Source of the DNA: Pseudoselenomonas ruminantium
GTDB taxonomy: Bacteria > Bacillota > Negativicutes > Selenomonadales > Selenomonadaceae
DNA length: 64,000 nt
Reading direction: 5' to 3'
NCBI GenBank assembly: GCA_902781305.1
Contig: CACZIV010000007.1
Location: forward strand, 62,001-126,000
Shown here: piece by piece, positions 8,620-18,588 of the stretch
Layout of the letters: each line of letters opens with the position of its first letter
Numbering within the stretch: position 1 is the first letter of the stretch
The notes under the pieces: generated by a model
The model's input: only the letters and a program-made list of their open reading frames with translations
The model's database searches: none
What the model was told of the DNA's origin: nothing
Position numbers and translations under genes: made by a program

Positions 8620-9543
8620 TCACTTCGCAGTAACTTTATCGCCTTCAATGATTTCAAAGCCGCCAGAGGAGCGGGGCGCCGCAGGTGCACTTACTGCCGG
8701 TGCCGAATAAACCGGCGCCGCAGTTGGTGCAGGCGCAGCCGCTGCTGTATTGGCTTTGACTACTTCATTTCCTTTCGAAGATCGCAGAGTATAGGTGTCC
8801 AAAAAGTTTCCTGTATCTGCTGTATGGAACGGACGCAGTGCCAGATAAATATCCCCTATGGCCGCTGCGGAAATGAGTTGCAGCATATCGTCCGGCTGCA
8901 ACGCCAGCGTAGCTGTAGCGGGCTTCGCCGTCCGCCCTTTATCCTTGGCAGCGTCTTTTTCCTGTGCCGCTGTATCCTGATTAATCCCCAACAGCAGGAC
9001 ATTTTTGAGCAGGAACCGGCTGGTAGCTCCCTGATTGGTTTTCTCCACCAGAATTACATCCACGTAATCGCCTGGTTTCGCAAACCCTGCTACACCGGTA
9101 ATTTCACTAACCCCTACCGATACGGCCCGGCAGTTTTCCGGTATTTCACCTACAAATCCGGCTTTGCTTTTGTCCACGACCAGCTTGGACAAGGTAACAA
9201 TATCCCCGGCATAGATTGTCGAAGCGGCAGGCTGTCCCACTACATCCTGCATGCTCATCATTGCGCCCCGTGGAACGGCTTCCACGGGAATTTCCTTGAT
9301 TTCCAGCATATCCTCCTGGATAACGGTACGGGACGGGATATCATCTTTCGCCATCACCACCTGTGTCATAGCTGTCTGTGTCTGTACAGCAGGCGCTGTC
9401 TTCTGTACTTCTGCGGCCTTATCGGTCATCCCACTCAACGCCATATAGACCACCAAAAACACCGCTACCGCCGTTCCCCCTGCCAGCATCAATAACTGTC
9501 TGGGCTGTAAATCGTTTAGTACATCCATTAGCTTGGAAAACAT
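8620..9543 (-). CDS. cpaB: Tad pilus assembly protein CpaB/RcpC (SAF domain)
   Basis: 307 residues: a membrane anchor at about 17-38 (LLMLAGGTAVAVFLVVYMAL), a SAF domain from about 65 (VVMAKDDIPSRTVIQEDMLE, AASTIYAGDIVTLSKLV), an RcpC-type domain (VSVGVSEITGVAGFAKPGDYVDVILV), and a C-terminal Ala/Pro-rich stretch. In characterised Tad systems CpaB works in the periplasm with the secretin. A GTG is possible at 9558, but AAGGGG is 6 nt before ATG 9543. It is the first gene of the minus-strand pilus operon, so the operon promoter should lie in the AT-rich stretch at 9544-9971. Confidence 0.9.
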   Translation of the reverse strand: MFSKLMDVLNDLQPRQLLMLAGGTAVAVFLVVYMALSGMTDKAAEVQKTAPAVQTQTAMTQVVMAKDDIPSRTVIQEDMLEIKEIPVEAVPRGAMMSMQDVVGQPAASTIYAGDIVTLSKLVVDKSKAGFVGEIPENCRAVSVGVSEITGVAGFAKPGDYVDVILVEKTNQGATSRFLLKNVLLLGINQDTAAQEKDAAKDKGRTAKPATATLALQPDDMLQLISAAAIGDIYLALRPFHTADTGNFLDTYTLRSSKGNEVVKANTAAAAPAPTAAPVYSAPAVSAPAAPRSSGGFEIIEGDKVTAK

Positions 9544-9971
9544 TGGCATCCCCTTCACTTCTCTATAAATTTTTACCTCTCTTTGTAAATTGTCTATATT
9601 GTTTTAATTATTTCTTTCTTTAATTATATCACTCTGCGGAAAAATTCGCAATAATTACTACCTATATCTAAAAAACAATATAGGGAGCAAATTATATTTG
9701 GTAATAACGATATATTTTTTTATTTTTTATTGTGTATTATTGACTTTGTAAAAAAAAATTTACTAAAAATATCATAAATAGAAATAAAAAACAGCAGTGC
9801 TGAGAAAATCTATAAAAAATAATATTCGCTAAAAATAATAAAAAACCTCTAAAAAATAAATACATTTTTCATCCAAACAATACGCTTATTTACTGAAAAA
9901 ATCCTAATTTTATGATATAATGTTATAAATATTGAAATTATCAAACAACAATATAACCGAGGTGTAGCTTT
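9544..9971. other. AT-rich divergent intergenic region
   Basis: About 430 bp with no ORF between the pilus operon (minus) and the GGDEF gene (plus). It is very rich in A/T runs, with many AAAAATA words. A plus-strand extended -10 element is visible near its right end. I could not single out one convincing minus-strand promoter for the pilus operon because many TATAAT-like words occur. Divergence from a cyclic-di-GMP-type gene makes it a likely shared control region, by inference. Confidence 0.5.
9913..9921 (+). promoter_or_regulatory. Extended -10 promoter for the GGDEF gene
   Basis: TGATATAAT (TGn plus a consensus TATAAT at 9916-9921) lies about 50 bp before the start codon, which has GAGGTG 7 nt upstream. 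No good -35 is seen at 16-18 bp, consistent with an extended -10 promoter. Confidence 0.5.
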
Positions 9972-11585
9972 ATGGGAAAAAGAAGTATTCATAAAAAATT
10001 ATTCCTGCTTTTAACCCTGATGGGCATAATTCCTTTTTTGGCCATGCTCATTTACAGTGGCTTTCGGCTTGCAGACCATATGGAACAGCACGCCAAGAAT
10101 ACCGGCTGGCTGAACAATACCATTGTCAACGAACACCTGACCAATGTGCTACAAAACAATTTTTACACGCTGCATACCATAGCCGATGCACCGACCATAA
10201 AAAAATACCTGACCACCGGCACCCCGGAGGATGAAAATGCCCTGCGGCAGCTGCTCCGCAGCAACGATAATCTGTTCCGCGACAACAATCTAACCGCGGT
10301 CACCAATATGGAAGGACAGCAGCTGCTCCGCAGCGACGATTCCCCCTTGGTCAATGTCAGCCAGCGGCGGCATTTTCAGGAAGCCATGAGCGGCCATGAT
10401 TACGTTTCGGATATCATCGTCAGCATGTCCACCGGCCAAATGATGATTGTTATGGAAGTACCGGTTTTTAACGACCAACATCAACCGATTGGCATGCTGC
10501 AACGGAATTTGAATCTGGACAACCTGCAGGAATTCATCACCCACCAAAGCGTGGATGATATCTCCATCCTCGTGCTCGACCAGGAAAACAAGGTGATTGC
10601 CAACTCCCACCCTGAATCAGAGGATGTCGAAGACCCGGATTATTATCAGAAAATCGTCCGTGTCATGAATGAAAACAATGGTATCGCCCGCATTGAACTG
10701 CTCGGGGAAAAATACTTCGTCACCTGTTCGCGCAATCAGCTGACCAATTGGAACGTTGCCACGATTCAGCCGTCCAGTGTCGTTTACCACGCTGCCAATG
10801 AGGAAATTGTCCGTGTCGGTATCATCGGTCTGCTCCTGCTGGTGCTCGTAAGTATTATCGCCCATATTCTGGCCACCCGCATGACGATTCCCATTCGCAA
10901 AATCTGCAAGGTAATCACCGACATCGTCAAAGGCAATGATGATGAAAAACAGCTCAGCATTCTCTCAGAGGATGAACTCGGTGAAATGGCTATGGCCATC
11001 AATGAAATCCGTGCCATGCGCCACAACATGAAACAAGAAAATGACACCGACGCGCTGACCGGCCTTGCCAGCCGTGCAGCGGTAGAAGCCATTTGCCGCC
11101 AACGCCTGCAAGAATACGAGGAATCCTTCGCGCCCGGCATGATGGCCATTTTCCTTATTGATTTGGACAACTTCCAAAAAGCCACCAAGGAAGACGGTCA
11201 TCAGTACGGCAACCGTATCCTGCAAAAATTCGCGCAGGGGTTAAAGGAAATCTTCCGTTCGTATGACACGGTAGGCCACCTTGATAGTGATGAATTCGTC
11301 GTCATCATCGACCATCAGAAGGATTTGACCATCATCAAGCGCAAGGCCAATGAAATCAACCAAATGGCACGCAGCCTCACGATTGGGGACACGAATGCCG
11401 GCATCAGTGCCAGCATCGGCATTGCCGTATCTCCGCAGAATGGCAAGACCTATAATCACCTCTTCCACGCAGCGGACCTGGCACTGTTCGCTGCCAAAGA
11501 AAAAGGGCGCAATACTTATCATATTGCCGGTGAAGACGAAGGCGAATTTGCTGGTCTGGAAGGTAATACAGACAGCAATTCGTAA
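9972..11585 (+). CDS. Membrane sensor with extracytoplasmic CACHE-like and degenerate GGDEF domains
   Basis: 537 residues. The first membrane helix is at about 9-30, followed by an extracytoplasmic dCACHE-like domain to about 275 (RRHFQEAMSGHDYVSDIIVS, QPIGMLQRNLNL, VATIQPSSVVYHA are typical). A second helix is at 278-300, a HAMP linker at 300-350, and a GGDEF-fold domain from 357 (DTDALTGLASRAAVE, IDLDNFQKATKEDGHQYGN). The active-site loop reads HLDSDEF where an active cyclase has R-x-GGDEF. The upstream RSYD matches the RxxD inhibitory c-di-GMP site five residues before it. It could be a weak cyclase or a c-di-GMP or ligand sensor without catalysis. It is divergent from the Tad operon, and c-di-GMP often controls surface attachment. 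Confidence 0.88.
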   Translation: MGKRSIHKKLFLLLTLMGIIPFLAMLIYSGFRLADHMEQHAKNTGWLNNTIVNEHLTNVLQNNFYTLHTIADAPTIKKYLTTGTPEDENALRQLLRSNDNLFRDNNLTAVTNMEGQQLLRSDDSPLVNVSQRRHFQEAMSGHDYVSDIIVSMSTGQMMIVMEVPVFNDQHQPIGMLQRNLNLDNLQEFITHQSVDDISILVLDQENKVIANSHPESEDVEDPDYYQKIVRVMNENNGIARIELLGEKYFVTCSRNQLTNWNVATIQPSSVVYHAANEEIVRVGIIGLLLLVLVSIIAHILATRMTIPIRKICKVITDIVKGNDDEKQLSILSEDELGEMAMAINEIRAMRHNMKQENDTDALTGLASRAAVEAICRQRLQEYEESFAPGMMAIFLIDLDNFQKATKEDGHQYGNRILQKFAQGLKEIFRSYDTVGHLDSDEFVVIIDHQKDLTIIKRKANEINQMARSLTIGDTNAGISASIGIAVSPQNGKTYNHLFHAADLALFAAKEKGRNTYHIAGEDEGEFAGLEGNTDSNS

Positions 11586-11597
11586 AAAAGAATACAT

Positions 11598-11643
11598 AAA
11601 AACGCTAAATCTGCCCACATTCGCAGATTTAGCGTTTTTTTTA
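11598..11643. terminator. Bidirectional terminator between GGDEF and ppx genes
   Basis: A perfect 16-bp stem (AAAACGCTAAATCTGC and its complement) with an 8-base loop, ending in eight T on the plus strand and beginning with A-run on the other side. The two flanking genes converge here, and the last T residues overlap the ppx stop codon. Confidence 0.9.
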
Positions 11644-12549
11644 AATACCGATAATCTTATCGTATATATAGCCTTCCCGCACGCCTGAATCACTATAGGT
11701 AATCCAGGTACTCTGAAACCTGCGGGATAGGACACTGGCAATAATGAGGCCCGGAATAATGGTTTGCAGCCGCTCCGGTACAGAACGCATCAAAGCCACG
11801 GCCATATTTTGCGTCATGCCCATATCGCTGACAAACGTGCCAATCAGCGTGCGAATATTTTTGGTTTCCAGCCGCCGATTTACCGCCGGCAGATTAAACA
11901 GTTCATTGTTTAACGCACAAGCTCCCTTGAAGGTGCCGCCAATGCCTACGATTTCCGCTTCGCTGATGGTCAAGAAATCTGCAGCAGCGCCAATCGTAGC
12001 TTCTGCCTCACCATGCATTTCCATACATTCCTGCATGGTGGGCAAAATACCGCTGACATACTTCTTGGCAAAGCCCAAAGAGCCGATGGGCAAGCTGGTT
12101 TTATACTGTATCTGCCGCTCCCGATAGGTAACAATCTCCGTGCTGCCGCCGCCAATATCGATTAACAGCCCCGAATCATTATTCAAACTGTGTGTTGCCC
12201 CGATAAAATCCAGCGTGGCCTCCTCGTCACCGCTGATGACCTGAATATCTATCCCCGTGCGGCGTTCAATTTCACCAACAGCCTCGCGGCTGTTCTTGGC
12301 ATTGCGCAAAGCGGCCGTGGTAAAGGCAGCCACTTTGGTGATGTTGAAACAGTGAAGAAAATCCTTGTATTCCAACAAGGTTTCCACCGCCCGCTCAATG
12401 CCCTCCGGCTGCATTACGCCATCTTCAACATATGAGGCCAGTCCTACGGTGTGCTTTCGCTTCATCAGCTGTTCAAAATGGCCGCCCTCGATGAGATACA
12501 CCGCCATGCGAATGGTGTTGGAGCCAATATCAATTATTCCATGCAGCAT
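11641..12549 (-). CDS. ppx: Ppx/GppA family exopolyphosphatase or pppGpp phosphatase
   Basis: 302 residues of the ASKHA-fold Ppx/GppA family. Phosphate-binding motifs are IDIGSNTIRMAV (residues 6-17) and DIGGGSTE (about 140), plus GIGGTFKGA. It is the short form without the C-terminal HD-like domain of E. coli Ppx. Members release phosphate from polyphosphate or convert pppGpp to ppGpp; the sequence does not tell which. AGGAGA is 7 nt before ATG. It lies 33 bp downstream of the threonine synthase gene on the same strand, probably in one transcript. Confidence 0.88.
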   Translation of the reverse strand: MLHGIIDIGSNTIRMAVYLIEGGHFEQLMKRKHTVGLASYVEDGVMQPEGIERAVETLLEYKDFLHCFNITKVAAFTTAALRNAKNSREAVGEIERRTGIDIQVISGDEEATLDFIGATHSLNNDSGLLIDIGGGSTEIVTYRERQIQYKTSLPIGSLGFAKKYVSGILPTMQECMEMHGEAEATIGAAADFLTISEAEIVGIGGTFKGACALNNELFNLPAVNRRLETKNIRTLIGTFVSDMGMTQNMAVALMRSVPERLQTIIPGLIIASVLSRRFQSTWITYSDSGVREGYIYDKIIGI

Positions 12550-12582
12550 ATCGTCTTCTCCTGTTCGCGTTTGCGGCCATAA

Positions 12583-13578
12583 TCAGCGTTTCAAACCGCT
12601 GCCCGTGATGGGGATAACCACCTTGTAGTTGTCCGGCTTACCTGCGGCAAAGAACTTCTCTGCACCAGCCAGCGCAGCAGCCGAAGTCAGTTCCGCATAT
12701 ACCCCCTTGGAGCCTAGATACTTCTTGGCCTTGAGGATTTCTGCATCTTCAACCGTTACCACATCACCGCCGGACTGCTTTAAAATCTCCAGCATCGTAG
12801 TAAGGCGTTTCGGACGTTCAATGCGGATAGCATGAGCAATCGTCGTCTTTTTCGGCTGCTCCTCTACGACCTTAAAGGCCTCATAAAGCGGTGCACACTT
12901 GGAACTCTGTACAGCTACGAAATGGGGCAGGCGGCCCAGTTCCATAAAGCCCAAATACAGGCCAATCATCATGGTACCGTTGCCAACAGGCATGAAAATA
13001 TACTCCGGAATCTTATTTCCCAGCTGCTTGTAAATTTCCTTGGCCATGGGGCGCATCCCCTCAAAGAACAGCGGATTATATACATGGGAAGCATAGTAAG
13101 CATCGCCCAAATCCTTCTTGACGGCAGCACAGGTGCTCATGCGGCCATTGGGAACTTTGATGATTTTTGCGCCATAGGCTTCAATCTGCTTGGACATTTC
13201 CGGGGAAATATCATCCGGTACATAAACCGTGCATTCAATCCCGGCAGCCGCAGCATAAGCGGCCATCGAGGCACCGGCATTGCCCGCAGAATCCAAGGCA
13301 ATTTTCTTAATGCCCAGATGATGAATCTCATTAATCAACGTATGCGCACCTCTGTCCTTAAAGGAACCCGTGGGCTGCAGATTCTCCAGTTTCAACAATA
13401 CATCCAGTTTGCCCGCCTTCAGCGGCAGCAACGGCGTTTCGACTTCCCCTAACGTAATCTCCTGATGTACTTCATCCATCGGGTCTTTATGCAAACGGAA
13501 CATCCCACCACACTCACAAACATAGGAATGTGTGTTCAGCGGATACGGTTTCTTACATTTTTCACAATAAAAATACAT
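12583..13578 (-). CDS. thrC: Threonine synthase (PLP-dependent)
   Basis: 331 residues. An N-terminal zinc-ribbon-like segment (CEKCKKPYP, then CECGG) is followed by the fold-type II PLP core: NLQPTGSFKDRGAHTLI carries the Schiff-base lysine (SFKDRG), and DSAGNAGASMAAYAAAAGI holds the phosphate-binding region. MPVGNGTMMIG is the glycine-rich PLP loop. It converts O-phosphohomoserine to threonine. It is shorter than many ThrC proteins (350-400 residues) but complete, ending PITGSGLKR. A related diaminopropionate or cysteate synthase activity cannot be excluded. GGAGGA lies 6 nt before ATG. A plausible promoter for the minus strand (TTAACA, 16 bp, TATAAA) is at 13638-13665. Confidence 0.85.
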   Translation of the reverse strand: MYFYCEKCKKPYPLNTHSYVCECGGMFRLHKDPMDEVHQEITLGEVETPLLPLKAGKLDVLLKLENLQPTGSFKDRGAHTLINEIHHLGIKKIALDSAGNAGASMAAYAAAAGIECTVYVPDDISPEMSKQIEAYGAKIIKVPNGRMSTCAAVKKDLGDAYYASHVYNPLFFEGMRPMAKEIYKQLGNKIPEYIFMPVGNGTMMIGLYLGFMELGRLPHFVAVQSSKCAPLYEAFKVVEEQPKKTTIAHAIRIERPKRLTTMLEILKQSGGDVVTVEDAEILKAKKYLGSKGVYAELTSAAALAGAEKFFAAGKPDNYKVVIPITGSGLKR

Positions 13579-13637
13579 GGCAATTCCTCCCCCATAGAAT
13601 GCTCAAAATTCTGCCAAATTGTATAGCTGTATGCTAC

Positions 13638-13665
13638 TTTATAGTATTCGCCATTCGTCTGTTAA
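13638..13665 (-). promoter_or_regulatory. Probable sigma-A promoter for thrC
   Basis: On the minus strand TTAACA (13660-13665) and TATAAA (13638-13643) are 16 bp apart, about 60 bp before the thrC start. Confidence 0.5.
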
Positions 13666-13718
13666 TCCCTTTTTTCCCCTGCCTTTTCCATAAAATTACA
13701 GAAAATGAATTTTTTCTA

Positions 13719-13747
13719 TTGAAATCGAATGGCAAGTGTTGTATTAT
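13719..13747 (+). promoter_or_regulatory. Sigma-A promoter for the guanylate-kinase-like ORF
   Basis: TTGAAA (13719-13724), a 17-bp spacer and TATTAT (13742-13747). Transcription should begin near 13754, so the mRNA contains the ATG at 13775, which is followed two codons later by a stop. Confidence 0.65.
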
Positions 13748-13834
13748 AAAAGAGGGAGAACAACGACATCTAGTATGTTGTTGTAGGCAGAAGGTATAGA
13801 GGCGGCAAAAGCGGGAACGTTCGGTAGAGCCACA

Positions 13835-14377
13835 ATGGCTTCCCATCTACTGGATATGGGGATTCACTTCATCCCGGTTTACACCACCCATGATTTCAGC
13901 ACAGAAAAGCACACCCGTTACTATATTCCCCGTGAGCACTTCTTCAAGACTGTTGCGCGCGAAGAATTCAACAAGTTGGACTTCGTCATTGAATTTTCAC
14001 ATAAAGGGGAATCCTATGGCTATCGTAAGGACGATATCTTAAATGCCCTGCGCGACCATACCATCAGCGTAATGATTTTGGAAATCGAAGCCTTGAAGCC
14101 CATGAGCAAACTGATTAAGAAAAAGCTGGAAACCATCTATCTGATGGTGGACTATGTGACCCTCGTAGACCGTCTCCTGCGCCTGGGCTGCAACAATGAG
14201 GAAATCAAAATCCATCTGCAGTATGCGGAAAACAACAAGGAATTTGATTTATGGAAAATCTGCAATCACATCATCCGCAATACCTGTGAAAAAGAGACTG
14301 CGCTTATACAGCTCTTGTCCATCATGGGGCTGACCACGCTGATTCCGCAGGAAGAATTTAATCGACTGACCAAATAA
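13835..14377 (+). CDS. Guanylate-kinase-like protein lacking an intact P-loop (possibly a damaged gene)
   Basis: 180 residues from ATG 13835. FIPVYTTHDFSTEKHTRYYI, HFFKTVAREEFNKLDFV and SHKGESYGYRKDDILNAL follow the GMP-binding half of guanylate kinase (SVSATTRPPRPGE, SREEFE, GNYYGTPKEEV), but the ATP-binding P-loop is not in the ORF. Reading upstream in frame gives a P-loop-like remnant AGTFGRAT before a TAG at 13784. The only good start (ATG 13775, about 20 nt after AGAGGGAG) is closed by that TAG. A -1 shift there would read MLLVGRRYRGGKSG. ATG 13835 has only a poor ribosome site. The gene is either frameshifted, affected by a sequencing error, or a degenerate non-catalytic relative. The C-terminal 80 residues are not typical of Gmk. 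Confidence 0.5.
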   Translation: MASHLLDMGIHFIPVYTTHDFSTEKHTRYYIPREHFFKTVAREEFNKLDFVIEFSHKGESYGYRKDDILNALRDHTISVMILEIEALKPMSKLIKKKLETIYLMVDYVTLVDRLLRLGCNNEEIKIHLQYAENNKEFDLWKICNHIIRNTCEKETALIQLLSIMGLTTLIPQEEFNRLTK

Positions 14378-14385
14378 CAAACAGC

Positions 14386-14462
14386 AAAAAGCCCGGAACA
14401 CCTATTTCCTACGCTTAGACAAGCTTGTCAAACGCTACGGAAACAGGTGTTCCGGGCTTTTT
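14386..14462. repeat. Variable-arm hairpin repeat, copy A (also convergent terminator)
   Basis: Outer arms AAAAAGCCCGGAACACCT and its complement enclose the core ACGCTTAGACAAGCTTGTCAAACGCTACGG. The core is nearly the same as that of three copies at 45.8-46.1 kb, while the arms differ in sequence but still pair with each other. It lies between convergent genes (guanylate-kinase-like, plus; htpX, minus), and its outer A- and T-runs make it a plausible bidirectional terminator. Confidence 0.8.
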
Positions 14463-14490
14463 AAGTTACTTTTTTAATTTACTCCCTGCA

Positions 14491-15280
14491 TTATCTGCCG
14501 GCAGCCTGTGCACGCAGGCGGGCAATGCGCTCGCTGGTCTGCGGATGGGTGCTGAAGAGCTTGCTCATGGTCGAGCCAATCCCGCTGAACGGGTTAATGA
14601 TGAACATATGGGCCGTAGCCGGTGTAGCATCGCTCATCTGACGGCCATTCAAGGCATAATACTCGATTTTTTCGAGGGCATCTGCCAGATAGTTGGCATT
14701 GCCACAAATCACGGCACCATCATGGTCGGCTTCATACTCACGGGAACGGGAAATCGCCATCTGAATTAGGCTGGCAGCCAGTGGCGCAAGAAAGACCATC
14801 AAGAGGGCAGCAATCGGATTGCCGCCTTCGTCATCATCACTGCGGCCGCCGAAGAACGCAAAGAACGCGGTTTTTCACATGGGCAAGTTCATGCCCCAGA
14901 ACGCCGGACAGCTCGTTATAGTCCAAAGCCCGCATAATCCCCGTCGTTACCGCTACCGCTGCATGGGACGGATTACGGCCGGTCGCAAAGGCATTTGGCG
15001 TATCCTCGTTGATGATGTAAACGCGCGGCATGGGCAGCTCGGCATTAGCGGCCAGATTCTCCACCAGCCCATAGAGCTGCGGTGCTTCCTCCCGACTGAC
15101 TTCGCGGGCATTGTACATCTTGAGCACCACGGAATCACTGAACCAGTAGGAAAAGAAATTCATGCCCAGGGAAATCATGAGCATAACCATCATGCCGCCC
15201 TTGCCGCCCACAAGACCGCCAATGAAAATCATAATGGCACCCAACAGCACCATCAGCATCAAGGTCTTCAAATTATTCAT
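14491..15280 (-). pseudogene. htpX: htpX membrane metalloprotease, frame broken by an internal deletion
   Basis: The first frame (15280 to 14837) encodes the N-terminal membrane helices and the zinc motif HELAHVKN, then runs into VLCVLRRPQ and stops. The second frame (about 14865 to 14491) encodes [37 protein letters not shown], the third zinc ligand region SREYEADHDGA and the usual C-terminus ending RAQAAGR. Intact HtpX has a further transmembrane segment (about 25 residues after HVKNRD) exactly where the frames fail to meet, so a deletion not divisible by three is the simplest reading. The join at about 14866-14870 carries GCG/CGCG microhomology and a repeat GCGTTCTT. HtpX degrades misfolded membrane proteins; this copy should be inactive unless the lesion is a sequencing error. 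Confidence 0.82.
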
Positions 15281-15995
15281 TATCCGTCACTCCCAACTTT
15301 TCTTCCTTCGCATAGCGTCTGTTCAAATAATAACCGATGCCCAAAACAATTGCGACAAAACCAACCTTCATTGCTAAAGCATAGGGTTCAAAATACATGC
15401 CCAGGCCTTTATCTGCCGTCATCAGTTCTGCCGCCGTCCAGCCCAGGATGGCCGCACCACCATAGATAAGGGCAGGCACCTTCTGCATGAGCTTGAGGAA
15501 AATCTGCGCCCCAAAGAGCACAATGGGGATAGAAATCAACAGACCACAGATAATCAGGCTCCACTTGCCTTCCGGCACTGTATTGGCCACACCAGCCAGC
15601 GACAGGATATTGTCGATGCTCATGATGAAATCGGCAATCAAAATCGTGCGCACAGCCGCGCCAAAGCTTGCCGGTGCTTCACCTTCCTCGTTGTTTTCCT
15701 TATGGTCGGTCAACAATTTCACGGCAATATAGAGAAGTGCCGCTCCGCCGATAAATTCGATATAAGGTGCCGCCAGCACGCTGGTGGCAAAAAGCGTACA
15801 TACGATGCGGATAAACACCGCACCGAAGCCACCGATAAAGATGGCTTTTTTCTTATGATGCTCCGGCAAATTTTTGCAGGCCAGCGCAATCAAAATCGCA
15901 TTGTCACCCGACAGCAAAATATCCAAAAGCAGAATCCCCGATAATGCCGCAAACCATTCGGGACTGAACATCCCTGCAAATATAGATTCCATCAT
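15273..15995 (-). CDS. TerC/YkoY-family membrane protein, probable Mn2+ exporter
   Basis: 240 residues with about seven hydrophobic helices. The TerC signatures [18 protein letters not shown] (residues about 22-39) and [17 protein letters not shown] (about 118-134) are present, each with the intramembrane Asp-Asn pair. Family members of this length (YkoY/YceF/Alx group) export manganese or load it onto exoenzymes. A yybP-ykoY Mn2+ riboswitch directly upstream supports the role. The 3' end overlaps the htpX start by 8 bp, so both belonged to one transcript. GGAG lies 11 nt before ATG; a second Met follows at codon 2. Confidence 0.9.
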   Translation of the reverse strand: MMESIFAGMFSPEWFAALSGILLLDILLSGDNAILIALACKNLPEHHKKKAIFIGGFGAVFIRIVCTLFATSVLAAPYIEFIGGAALLYIAVKLLTDHKENNEEGEAPASFGAAVRTILIADFIMSIDNILSLAGVANTVPEGKWSLIICGLLISIPIVLFGAQIFLKLMQKVPALIYGGAAILGWTAAELMTADKGLGMYFEPYALAMKVGFVAIVLGIGYYLNRRYAKEEKLGVTDNE

Positions 15996-16031
15996 AACTG
16001 CTCAAACTCCTTTTTCACGCAAAAATAAATA

Positions 16032-16175
16032 CCAAAAAGACCTCGCCCTACACGCCGCCCGCAGGCCACCTGTAAGACAAGGTCTTGCTTACTAAATTAT
16101 AGCCGGCCATACCGGGTGCGATGCACCGTATTGACGATATCTGACCGTTCAGCTACTCCCCTTGTATGGGATTTA
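16032..16175 (-). promoter_or_regulatory. yybP-ykoY (manganese) riboswitch with terminator
   Basis: On the minus strand the leader contains AAGGGGAGTAGC, then GTCAGATATCGTCAATACGG and GCACCCGGTATGGCCGGCTA, the conserved blocks of the yybP-ykoY aptamer. The 3' part is AAGACCTTGTC paired with GGCGAGGTCTTTTT, an intrinsic terminator directly before the terC ribosome site. In characterised cases Mn2+ stabilises the aptamer and switches the exporter on. The identification rests on remembered consensus, not on a covariance search. Confidence 0.88.
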
Positions 16176-16182
16176 TGCTATT

Positions 16183-16210
16183 ACTATATCATAAAAAATC
16201 GGAAAGTCAA
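16183..16210 (-). promoter_or_regulatory. Sigma-A promoter of the Mn2+ riboswitch-terC transcript
   Basis: On the minus strand TTGACT (16205-16210), a 16-bp spacer and TATAGT (16183-16188) lie just before the riboswitch. The promoter is immediately downstream of the gyrB stop, so the terC-htpX transcript is separate from gyrB. Confidence 0.7.
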
Positions 16211-16222
16211 ATTAAAATTTGC

Positions 16223-18253
<2,031 letters not shown>

Positions 18254-18264
18254 TTACGCTCCCA

Positions 18265-18585
18265 TCATTCCGTAAAAGACTCCGATACTGCAAGGGGCGC
18301 AGCATCCTTTTCCATATCCATTGTATCATAAACCATCTGCGAACGCCGCTTCAGTGTCCAGGGCGAAATCGCGGACAGATAAGTTTTCTTATCGGTGATG
18401 ATGAGGGACTTTTTCGCCTCCTCATCCTGACGAATCTCTAACGGCAGAGTGTTCTCTAATCTGCCGGCTGCTTGCTCATGCTTCAGAAATTCGCTGCCTG
18501 TTCCCTTTTGAAACAGCGCATAATCGTGTATCGCAATTACATCCTTCGTTCGCACGGATATACCATTGCCTAAATGGAGAAACAT
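18265..18585 (-). CDS. remB: RemB-like (DUF370) regulator
   Basis: 106 residues starting MFLHLGNGISVRTKDVIAIHDY, the N-terminal signature of the DUF370/RemB family (YaaB) encoded between recF and gyrB in Firmicutes. LIITDKKTYLSAISPWTLKRR matches the C-terminal half. Bacillus RemA and RemB promote matrix and osmolyte gene expression; the role here is not known. The last 25 residues are a variable tail. GGAGG precedes the ATG by a short spacer, and it is 17 bp from gyrB. Confidence 0.85.
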   Translation of the reverse strand: MFLHLGNGISVRTKDVIAIHDYALFQKGTGSEFLKHEQAAGRLENTLPLEIRQDEEAKKSLIITDKKTYLSAISPWTLKRRSQMVYDTMDMEKDAAPLAVSESFTE

Positions 18586-18588
18586 CAG

